Shown piece by piece: positions 9,907 through 19,410 of a DNA stretch of 64,000 nt. This DNA comes from Fistularia commersonii (lineage: Eukaryota; Chordata; Actinopteri; Syngnathiformes; Fistulariidae): contig JBBMNZ010000003.1 in the NCBI GenBank assembly GCA_037954325.1, positions 22,923,392 through 22,987,391 on the forward strand, read 5' to 3'. Below the pieces are notes generated by a model that was not told the DNA's origin, searched no databases, and was given only the letters and a program-made list of their open reading frames with translations. Made by a program: the position numbers and the translations under genes. Position 1 is the stretch's first letter; every line of letters starts with the position of its first letter.

Positions 9907-11960
9907 AAACTCGATCCCCCGCTTTTCCTGGTGCAGGAACCGGAGGGGAGGAGGCAACTCGTATCAATAACAATAGCCCTAGCAGTTACGTGCTAATAGC
10001 TGAAATGATACATTGATAGCATTGATATTAATAAAATAAACAACAAGGGTGTAGACCGAGCCACACCCCCTGGCAGGCCGTGATGAAACTGAGCCCGAGG
10101 ACCAGGGAGAAGATACGAAGTTACTACTATGTGGAGAAGTGCATTATGGGATATCCTTCAGCAGAGTGAGCCCATGGCAACTAGCCTAGCGCTAACTATA
10201 AGCCACGCCGGAAGAAGGAGAAGGAGGTAAACCTGAGCTGATCTGGTCGGCAGGTGGAGGACACCTGATGTCTTCTTGTCCTCGTCGCGTCTAACCTGGT
10301 GATGTGAACCTTCTCGTCCGTGCGCAGTCGTGCACGGCGGCGTCAGTGGGGATCCCGGCTTGTAGTTTCACCTTTAGTTCCTGAATCATCTCTGCGCAGG
10401 ACATCCCGGATTCCACCCTTCCGGCACAAAACAACGCACAAATATAGCGACCGCCTTTTCAACTGCAGCAGATTGTCACTTTCAACCTCGGGGCCTAGAA
10501 GCACGGACTCCAGCCCTTTATGTGACATTTATGTGGTCTTTTTCAGCCCCAAATCATCCCCCGCCGTCGCCCGAAGGAGCCCAGGCTCCAGAGCGCCGTG
10601 CGTCGGTTCAACCGCTTACACCAAAGAAGAAGCGCAGAAAAAAAAACAAAACAAACATTTCATATCCTATCCCTTCACCCGAGACTGTAGAGGCCTCCCG
10701 CTGCTTTTTCCAATCTGTCTTCATCTCATCTAATATTTTATGTATATTTATTGAAATACCTGCAACCGCGGCTGAAAGGCGGCGCCTCCCGTTGTGAGCG
10801 ATGCTACTCACGTTTGTACACGAGGCGCGCCGGCCGTAACTTCATTAACTATTTACACCTCCGACACCATCGGCGTCCCGGGAGACTCGGGGGGGTTAAT
10901 TTATGTTTAATCGACTCTGATTGCAGAACGCCGGCGCGTCACAAGCGAGGTTTAGCGGAGGGGCGATCCGCAGTCGGGGGTCGTGTTCAATTCCGGAGAG
11001 GGAACGTCACCGCCGTCACGCGTGGTTCTGCGGGAGAATAGCGCGCTATTGTTCCGACTCTCTAGCCGCGAGCCGCAACCCGGCGAAGACCAACCCCGAC
11101 CCCCCCCCCCCCTTTGTCCCAGACAGCTGGATCGCAGGCGTACGTCTAAAGCTGAGACCCGAGAGACAGACGTGGCCGGAGTAGCGTCATCTAGAACGTC
11201 ACGTGACGGCGGATTAACAAAGAGGGTTTTGGGCCCGAGGCCGGAGGAGGAGTTTCACCGCATCCCTTGACGGATGATGTTTGCGTTCACCTCTTGTCTC
11301 TGAGAGTCTCGTCGGCCGCCCAGACTGCCGGGGGATGTGCGGTTCCGGGGGATGAATCGGGACGACCGGGATTTGATTTGCGTGGCGGCCGCTTCCTCGT
11401 ACAAGTCGCCAATAAATACCGGTTACCGGCGAGCCCGCTGTATTTCTGCGCCTCGGTTTTCCTCTCGGCGCGACGGGAGGTTTGTTGAGCTGAACCAGAA
11501 GGCTGAAAGAATCTTTCACAATATATACACAGACGAAATCATAAAGTCGTCGCGGAGCCAGATGGAACGCAAAAACTGAGCGAGAGGAGGAGGAGTCTGC
11601 ACAGGAAGCAGGGAGAAACAAAAAGAATCGGAGGTTTCTTTGACGAAGGTACGCGGGAAGCGATCAGACGCGGCAACGAAACGCTTGCGATCGGTTTCTG
11701 GATGATCGGTATTTGTGTGATGAAGAAAAGAAAAAGGAGGGGACGCTCTCGCCGGAGATGTGTTTTTTTTTTTTTTTGGGGTGTCACATCGGAAGCAGCT
11801 CACGGCGGCCATTACAACTGATTTTGTTTATCGGCGGGGCGAAATTTATCGGCGGAAGATGGAGACTTCCCTAAAAAGGCTTCCGGTGTATCGCAGGACT
11901 CTAATCGAGCACGCTCACGCCGATCAGCCCGCACGAGCACATCAACGCCACCCGTTAGAT
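9907..11960. other. Intergenic, CpG-rich in part, no gene recognised
   Basis: 10750-11480 is rich in CpG and contains several open frames up to 137 residues on both strands. None matches a family I know and no splice-consistent set emerges. It might be a distal CpG island or simply GC-rich unique sequence. Confidence 0.35.
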
Positions 11961-12231
11961 CAGGGGTGGGCAATTATTTTGGTTGACGGGCCCCATTTCT
12001 TATCTAATTTTTTTACGCGCGGGCCGACTAAGTATCATGTAAAATGAACAAAATGAAAATTGCAATTTAAATATTTTTCATTTTATTTCAACTTTAAAAT
12101 CATTCATGATCATATGAAATATCATAAAATGATCATAAAAAATAAGGAGTTTCGAAGTTCAATATTGGTTGAAAATACCTAGTAAAATATTCAAAGATAG
12201 TAGTTTGGCGGGCCGAAAATGCCCAGGTCTG
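11961..12231 (+). mobile_element. Short hAT-like MITE
   Basis: The left end CAGGGGTGGGCAATTATTTT plus GACGGGCCCC is mirrored at the right by GGCGGGCCGAAAATGCCC then AGGTCTG, so the outer ends are decayed inverted repeats. The interior is AT-rich and lacks an open frame. No target-site duplication can be recognised, so it is old. Confidence 0.6.
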
Positions 12232-12284
12232 CATGAGACGTTTTCCTTTTGCCGAAAACTCCCTTCAAGCGCTTCTGCTGCACA

Positions 12285-12445
12285 GAATGAAGGCCCAAGG
12301 TTGGATACCGACAGAAGGCCTTTCTCTGTGGACTCTCCATGTCCTCCATGATCTCCTCTGGGTTCTCCGTTTTCCTCCAACAGTCCAAAAACAAGCATCG
12401 GAGACCCTACATTGCCCATATGTGGGAATGAGAGGGTGAACGTTT
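12285..12445 (+). mobile_element. SINE-like repeat fragment, plus orientation
   Basis: Contains GGACTCTCCATGTCCTCCAT, TTTTCCTCCAACAGTCCAAA, and GGGAATGAGAGGGTGAACG segments. These are the complement of the equivalent parts of the copy at 46541-46965. The head is decayed. Confidence 0.55.
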
Positions 12446-12519
12446 GTCTGTGTGACACATGAATGAGTGAATGGTGGAAAATAAAACACCCACTCACAAA
12501 AAGTAAACACATTAATTTA

Positions 12520-12625
12520 TTCATCCAATCTCCATGCTTCTTATCCTGTAGTCAAGGTTGCTGGTTCCCATCTCAGCTGTCATTGGTTGTTTATAGAAAC
12601 ATCCAACCATTCATCCTCTCATTCA
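12520..12625 (-). mobile_element. SINE-like repeat fragment, minus orientation
   Basis: Contains CATCTCAGCTGTCATTGGTT and AACATCCAACCATTCATCC, matching the tail half of the family copy at 46541-46965 but inverted relative to the fragment at 12285-12445. Confidence 0.5.
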
Positions 12626-12760
12626 TTACATTACATTACATTACATTACATTGCATTTGGCAGACGCTTTTATCCAAAGCGACTTACAATAGAGGACATA
12701 GGGACTGCAAATACACTTGCAAATACACGATGCACAGGAAATATACAGAACAGTAAGCTT
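12626..12760. repeat. ACATT microsatellite joined to a dispersed teleost repeat motif
   Basis: Five to six ATTAC units (12626-12652) run into TTTATCCAAAGCGACTTACA and its neighbours. This string recurs in many fish genomes. I recognise the motif but cannot name its family with confidence. Confidence 0.6.
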
Positions 12761-13340
12761 GGGTTAGTGAGTTTTTTCTTTTTCATTCACACATCTAGGC
12801 AATTCAGCATCTCCAGTGAAGCCACTATTGCTGCAACTGTGCAGGATAAGCAGTATATATAATGAATGAATGAAAACTCCACTTCCCCCTGGTGGATATG
12901 GAGAGTTGTTGCATGTCTGAGTCAAATGCAAGACAAAAAAAACATTGGAAGAAAAAAAAAAAAAAAAACGAACGACCTCAGCCGTTAGCCGCTAACTAAA
13001 AGCTAATGGGTGACTGCATTGACATTCTGGACTGTGCTTGTAATCTCAGCTCGCCTCCAGTTCCCCGAGTAAACTCCTAATGGGTCTTCTTTTATTTAAG
13101 AGTGACGCCATCTTGGTTCGGGCCATGCACCCAACAGATAAAACACGGCGGCGGCGGCGTGCTCGGCTCGCTCCTTGTAAATAAGCGAGATTTACAGCCG
13201 GCGGGCGTAACGGTCCCTCCGAGTTCAGGCACGGCAAAGTCCCGTAAATCAACACCGGCTCCGGCGCGCTTGTAACCGCGGGCCGGTCAATAAGGAGCCA
13301 CAGGAATACAGCAGTTGAGAGACGGCTACACACCCACCTT

Positions 13341-13341
<1 letters not shown>

Positions 13342-13376
<35 letters not shown>
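13342..13376. repeat. (CA)n microsatellite
   Basis: About 17 CA units followed by a short TATA-rich palindrome (ATATATACGTATAT). Confidence 0.95.
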
Positions 13377-13379
<3 letters not shown>

Positions 13380-14077
13380 TATATACGTATATCCAGCATG
13401 AAGGTGACAGAGTTTGCAGGAGCCGAGCAAACGAGGCCCTCGACGCCTCCTCAGCGCTGCTTTAGCCCCTGGCAGGTGAAGGACAGCGTTGTTCGGCACT
13501 CGGCGGGGAAGACGCAGCTTTGCTTCGCCGTCCGAATCCACATTTGCATTTGTCTCTACTTTTCTGACTTCACACCTTCCCTTACCGCTCTCTCTTTCTT
13601 TCTTTCCCTCTCTAGGTCTCTCTATCACTGCACTGAGTTCCCCCAGGACAGCATACGCGCATTCATTATGCATATTTTTGGTGTTTTCCCCCTGAGGGAT
13701 TTATATAAATTGAGCAGCCTTAATTATGTGTGTGTGTGTGTGTGTGTGTGCCCACGTTTGCTCCCACCCCAGTGATGTGTGATGTGCCAGCGGTAACTGC
13801 AGGCTCTGATGGAAGATTTTTCTTGTGAGCGATTTGGGCTAACACGTCATCCACCCGCCTCCCTCCGCCCACTCGCCCTTCCAGTCACATGCCTGGGTGA
13901 TGCATCAGGTGTGTATGAATGATGCGCGTGACTCCAGTGTGTGTGTGTGTGTGTGTGTGTGTGAGGGGTTAAGAAATGAGCCTGTCAAGAGTAAATGATC
14001 AGACTAATCAGGTGGAACACGGCAAGACGGCAGGATTAAGAGGCGCCGGTGAAGGAAGGCCCAAACATAGGCAGGAT

Positions 14078-14080
<3 letters not shown>

Positions 14081-14120
<40 letters not shown>
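14081..14120. repeat. (TG)n microsatellite
   Basis: Twenty uninterrupted TG units. A shorter tract lies at 13937-13963. Confidence 0.95.
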
Positions 14121-14122
<2 letters not shown>

Positions 14123-15679
14123 CCATGATATGGTAGTTTATCTCAGAAGTCAGAAAAACAAAACCCCCCCCTCCCCATTTGGATCATCGATTCCACGGTG
14201 CTGTCAGGAACGACTCTATCAGCCGCCCCTACCGGTTAAGTGAAACGGCTCATCCTGGAATAAACCCCTCCGTTTAACACAAATGAACCTCACCGTCCCG
14301 AACGGATAGATCATCGCGAGTGGCGGGAGGGAAGGTGGGCGCCTTCCTCCTCCTTCTCTCCGTCCATTAAGTTATTCCCCCTTCCTGACAAATGTGCGTC
14401 CGCGTACCCATTTGCTTGGGCGAATATCGACGGCGCTCCCGTCGGCGGCGCTTTTTTTTCCCGGGACCGAAAACAATCATCGATATTAATGGCCGCTCCG
14501 TTTGGCGATAGAGCTGGCGTTCATTATCGTCCGTTAATGTTTGTTTACTTAATTCGATCGGACGCCATCCGCCGCTAAGCCTCCGTCCTTCTTTTAGATC
14601 ACGTTGATATCCAGCCCCTCGTCAGTCGGACGATCGGTTTGGTTTGCATCGTGAATCCCCCCCCCCCCCCCTAAAAAAAATTCCCCGTCGCTCGCCCTCC
14701 GATGATCGCCCGTCGCCGGGTTCCCCCTCCTCGCCGTCTCCGTCGAGCCTCTCTAATTAAACACGGGGTTGGCGGCGGTGGCGCGGAGTCTTCCAGCTGA
14801 GCAGAGGAGAAAGGCTCTAATTCCAGCTCTCAGGATGGAACTCTGACACACAATGGCACTGCCATCCTCTCTGCCCCCCATAGAGTCCCCACTGAAAGCC
14901 CTCTCCTCAGGCAGCTTTTTAATAGGCCTCACCCTGCACACACACAAACACACACTCACACACACACAGGAAGAGGCACACGTCAACGCACATGCATCTC
15001 TGGAGCAAGACACATGTGTACACGCACATACACACAAATGCATACAAGTCTTGCCCCGTCCTCCCCCATGAGACTGTCGCTTGTGCTGCAGCTCACACTG
15101 CTTTGGGCTTTTTGAAGTGGGTCCTGAGGCCAAATGACAGCCTTTTAACTTTCCACGTCCCGCCGAGGCACAAGCGCCTCGCCGACTCGTCGGTATTGTG
15201 AGGGGAGCACTCAAGAAACGGACCGTCGAGGGGTAGGAGGGCGGCGGGGGCGACGAAAGGTCCACAGCCTTTTTGCCGTTTTGACGTGGATTCCGAGAGC
15301 ACTTGAACGCTTGGGGGAAGAAACGCCATGGCCACGAAACGCACCGGCGCCGAGTGGCGGTACAGTCGGTGAATCAAGGACTTACTGTTAGAGAAGACCC
15401 ACTTTGAACACACCCTTTGGTGGGGGGTCAGGAGTGGGTGGATTCTCTGGAGGTGGTAAAGGAGCCTTCCTGACCCGTTGAATCCCAGGTGTGTGCCAAA
15501 GTTATCCCATCCAACCCCCTCATATGTGACATGTATGCTATTTATCAGGCCCTTAACCTGCAAAGGGGTGGAAAGCTTGTCATTGTAGTTGAATCCAAAA
15601 TATCTTGAAATTAAATTAAATTGAAACATATCTAGATATATCTGGAGTGTTTTGTCAACACACCATATATATGTGTGTC

Positions 15680-15898
15680 CAGCTCTAGAGAACATTTTGA
15701 GACCACTGGAAAATTATCAGCCTCTCTAATTTTGCTTTTTTAGGTCTATGTTTGAGTAAAACGAACGTTTGTTTTATTTTATTCGTTCCCGTCTGACAAC
15801 ATAAATCCTGTTTTGCACATAGTCAAACCAACAAATACTAAGAAATGGCAAAATCTGAGAAACTGATAATTTTGTCTCTTAATTTTTTGCAGAGCCGC
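15680..15898 (+). mobile_element. MITE with about 45-base terminal inverted repeats
   Basis: The left end reads AGCTCTAGAGAACATTTTGAG then ACCACTGGAAAATTATCAG. The right end, read inward on the minus strand, gives GGCTCTGCAAAAAATTAAGAG then ACAAAATTATCAGTTTCTC. Shared blocks are AAAATTATCAG, the GAG(A)AC block and the outer (A/G)GCTCT. The interior is AT-rich and non-coding. I do not see a clear target-site duplication, so the superfamily is open. Confidence 0.55.
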
Positions 15899-16094
15899 AG
15901 AGAAATATGGACTAAATATACCAATCTACAGAAAATATATACATGATATAAGGAGATTTAAATATAGGCTTCATCACAAACAGATTTACAAACATATGAA
16001 CCCTACAGTGTAGCTTATTCACCATTGTTCAACAAGGCACTGTATTATGCAGCCGAGGAGTCGCAAAAATCCCTGAAATCACAAACGCCCCCTA

Positions 16095-16546
16095 CCATGA
16101 GGCAGGAGAACTGCATGCCTCACTTACTGGCTCTTCGCAGCTGTTTTATGATCGCTCAGAACAAAAAACTAGTAGCACAGATACAGTTTTTGACAAAAAA
16201 CACTGCATTGGAAATGTAGTTCATATAGCAAAGGTTTTTAAACATTTGAATGGCAACAGCAATACCGTCAGCATGCAGAGCATGCCAGTAGTCATCCAAT
16301 ATTGCCCAATCTATGTTGAGGCTCAACAGTCCGCGGCCTCAACATCGCTGAACAATAAATGTGAAAAAACAGCGATTTGGAATAAAAAACAATCTAAAAC
16401 TGGTGAAGTTAAATGAAAAATACCTTTATAGTGCAAATCACTGATAAATATAAACATTTAATTCTTTTTTTCATTTTACATTTTTTTCTTTCCAAGATTG
16501 GCAAGTGAGGCACAGCTTCTCCTGCCTCCCCTGACTGCACGTCACT
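16095..16546 (-). mobile_element. MITE-like element, copy 2
   Basis: Reverse-complement relative of the element at 5405-5869. On the minus strand it reads GTGCAGTCAGGGGAGGCAGG, then GTGCCTCACTTGCCAATCTTGG, and later TATTTATCAGTGATTTGCA and GGACTGTTGAGCCTCA, in the same order as copy 1. It ends with AAGTGAGGCATGCAGTTCTCC. Both inner inverted repeats (GAGGCAGGAGA...TGCCTCACTT) are intact. The two copies stop matching just beyond CATGG at the distal end. Confidence 0.7.
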
Positions 16547-17734
16547 AGTGGGAGTCCACCGCGGGTGAGGCTAACAAGTGAAGCTAATGCTGTTGGATTA
16601 TCTTTGCTGAAAATAAGGAAACAAAAAAAAAAGTTTAATATCACACTGTCTGCCAAAAGATGATGCTGCACATAAATGTGACTTTTGTTCAACTGGGGGA
16701 GAACAATGTGCAGCAGACCCCCCCCCGTCCTCCTACGTCGTCAGCGGTACAGTCCCTGTAGCTGCCTGGCACGGCGGACACAGCGTCACTGTACCCGCTC
16801 AACAAGCGCCCACACTGACGGCAAGCCAGATCGGATTTCAGCGCTAAACAGGAAATGACCGTAAACGACAGAGTGATTGAAGTTACACGGAAATTGTTTT
16901 CAATTCTCCCCCCTCCCCCCCCCCCGATTTGGAAAAGGAACACGCTGACGTCTTAACCAAACCCTGTCTGATAGCGCTCACCAGAGTTCCCAAACTGCAT
17001 GGACTCTGAAGCCGCCCCAGTTGAGATCTTTAGCTTTTGCTAGCAAATCAAGCTCAGCTTTCGGGCCGATCGGGTCGCTTATGGGAGTCGTGGGCCGCGT
17101 CTCTGGTGGATAATGCGTTTTCGTGAATATCCTCTCCCTGCAAATAGCATTTAAATACATTGCATCACCCTCTGATAAGCCATCCATATTCAGCAGCTTC
17201 CGCCCAGAACACCCGAACACCCACGGAGCTCTGCTGTGCGCCGGAGAATGGACCGCGAGCTCCTCCAGGCCGCCGGCGCCGAAGCTTAATGCGTGTCGCC
17301 GATTATCTTTACACGAATGGTGTGAAGCTCCTTTCTGTCAGGATAATTGCATTCGTTGCGCCGCAGCGATTCTGCCGCTTGCGTGGGTTGCAGCCCGTTT
17401 TATTCCGACATCCGGAGATTTTCCCCGGACGGAGAACGCATCACAGCTTCGGATGCTCTCGGGGGCTCGCCTTCATTGACCGGCGCTCTTGCTCCGACGC
17501 CATGTCAAAGGAAAGAGTTCACGAATTCTGTCCGATTCTGAGGCGCCATCACAGCATTTTGATTTTTCCACAGGACTTGTATGCTTCGCTGATAGGGCTG
17601 TCAGGTGATCGGGTGATCGCATCGCTGACAAGCTGGCGAACGTTTGCGAAACGAAGGCTCAGTGTAAACAAGGCCCGGGTCTGTTCTGATGGTCTGAAGG
17701 CCTCGAGAGCTTCTGCACAATTCCTCTTCTTCTT
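16547..17734. other. Intergenic, nothing recognised
   Basis: Mostly unique sequence with runs of C near 16720 and 16905-16925. Open frames on both strands (up to 118 residues) have no domain. Confidence 0.35.
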
Positions 17735-18765
17735 CTTCTTCTTCTTTCTTGGCCCGCTGCCTTCTAGGGTCGCCGCAGACAAGACAATCATTTGCTCTGC
17801 ACCGACTAACCTCTTGTCCTCTTTCCCACCATCCATAAAGCTCCTCTGGTCTTCTCTAGTCCTGTTGCCTGGCAGCTCCACTCAGATTAGCCTCCCACCC
17901 AGATCTTCACCATCCCTCATCTGTACGCATCCAAACCATCTCAGCTTCATCCAAAATGCTCTGCCCTTCTCATGGACTCGTTCCTGATCCTCTCCGTCCT
18001 CCAACATCTCAATCTCTACCTCCAAACCAGACACCACCGCCATCCTCACTTTTGTCTTCTACACCTTTCCTTTCATTCTGGCCGATTCTCTTTTTGCCTT
18101 TTGTCTAAATATAAATAGGATTAATTATGTTTATTATTGAACTTATTATACCGCAACCCGAGTTTAACAATAACCAGAAATTTTACCTGGGGCGATGAAA
18201 ATACCCAGACTTTTTTATCCTTTCCTCTCTTTGCTTGCATTTTTAGATTACATTCAGCTTTATTGTTATTATACATGCACAAGCACAGGGCAAAGAAATG
18301 CAGTTAAGCATCAAAACCAGAAGTGCAGAAAAAGCAGCAGATGCAGACATAATGAATAAATCAACAGTATGTACACCGTGTATTATGTCGTTAATTTACC
18401 GGTGATTTACAGATAGGATACTCTGAACATATCGTACGGATGCATCGTCTTGTTTTCCTTTCCCTTCAGATGTCGCCGCAGCAAATCAACTTCCTCCATC
18501 TCACCCTCTTCTCCACACTCGCCATTGCTCCGGACTGTTGACCTTAAGTACTTAAAATCCTCCGCCGTCTTTATCTCCGCTCCCTGTAGCCTCACCGTTC
18601 CACTCGGGTTCCTCTCATTCACACATGTATTCTGTCTTTATGAGACGAACCTTCTTTCCTCTTCGCACCTCCGCCTCTCTGGATGGTCGTCCACCTGCTC
18701 TCTGCTCTCACGGCAGAGCACGATGTCATCTACAAACATTATCATCTGTAAACACCACATTGTTA
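17735..18765 (-). mobile_element. Non-LTR retrotransposon fragment (reverse transcriptase C-terminal part)
   Basis: On the minus strand, fragments appear in the order expected for a LINE. FVDDIVLC (about 18715-18740) is the catalytic Y/FxDD box. Then come NPSGTVRLQGAEI and EDFKYLRSTVRSNGECG (about 18500-18610), and finally LPGNRTREDQRSFMDGGKED (about 17800-17880). The frame is broken by stops and indels. A separate repeat (18240-18400, TTTATTGTTATTATACATGC type) lies within it. The element is dead; I would place it among RTE/L1-like elements but the clade is uncertain. Confidence 0.75.
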
Positions 18766-18834
18766 CACAGATGGATATGTGCATTAAATGTAGAAGACAG
18801 GAACTTTGGACACTTTTCCTACCTCATTAGATCA

Positions 18835-19205
18835 TTAGTATTTTATATATATATATATATATTTAAAAAAATAAAAATAAAAATACATATATATGTTTTT
18901 TTTATATAAATTTAAATTTGAATATTTATATATGTAGAATGTAGGATGTAGAAGACAGCGACTATTGACATTTTTTCTACCTCATTGGATAATTCGTAAT
19001 ATATATATAGAGAGAGATATATAGATATATTTAAAAATAAACATATATATATAATTTTTTATATATAAAAATATATAATATATATTCAAATTTAAATATA
19101 TTTAAATATTTATATTTTTAAATAAAAATATATCTATATATTTATATTTATATTGTTTTTTTTTATAAAAATTAATATAAAAAGATTTATATACAGATTT
19201 TTTTC
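18835..19205. repeat. AT-rich low-complexity tract
   Basis: TATA, AAATA and TTTAAA strings dominate. A phrase GTAGAAGACAG-(G/C)-(A/G)ACT followed by CCTACCTCATT(A/G)GAT or its close variant appears at about 18790-18830 and 18948-18990, so the tract seems partly duplicated. Confidence 0.8.
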
Positions 19206-19224
19206 TAAGTGACTGGTTGTATGT

Positions 19225-19410
19225 GTGCAAAATGAATGCAAAAATTTCCCCTATGGGGATCATTAACGTTTATCTTATCTTATCTTATCTTATCTTATCT
19301 TATCTTATCTTATCTTATCTTATATGTGCAATATGTTTGATATGTGATGTGTGTGTGTGCTGCTAGACACCTTAATTTCCTTCGGGATCAATAAAGTATC
19401 TCTACTATTA
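19225..19410. repeat. LINE-type 3' tails and (CTTAT)n microsatellite
   Basis: CCCTATGGGGATCATTAACG followed by about eleven CTTAT units (19268-19322), then TTCCTTCGGGATCAATAAAG at about 19378. Both are the typical 3' ends of non-LTR elements, which finish in short tandem repeats after a GGGATCAATAAAGT-like string. Confidence 0.7.

Larger units (their letters stand above)
12761..15680. other. Intergenic, several (TG)/(CA) tracts and conserved-looking blocks
   Basis: Microsatellites lie at 13342-13376, 13728-13750, 13937-13963 and 14081-14120. Stretches 14480-14570 and 14740-14930 are non-repetitive, with TAAT cores and balanced composition, and look like possible conserved non-coding elements. 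The minus-strand frame at 15093-15695 (200 residues) has no known domain. It overlaps repeat-like DNA and is not supported as a gene. Confidence 0.4.

Noticed and set aside
10320..11620. Several overlapping frames in a CpG-rich stretch
   Set aside because: Frames on both strands overlap, none has a domain, and no consistent exon chain can be drawn.
15093..15695. 200-residue minus-strand open frame
   Set aside because: No domain, no start context, and it runs across unrelated low-complexity and repeat-like DNA.
17160..17987. 275-residue plus-strand open frame
   Set aside because: Its second half is the antisense of a LINE fragment, whose own conserved blocks lie on the minus strand. The first half has no domain.
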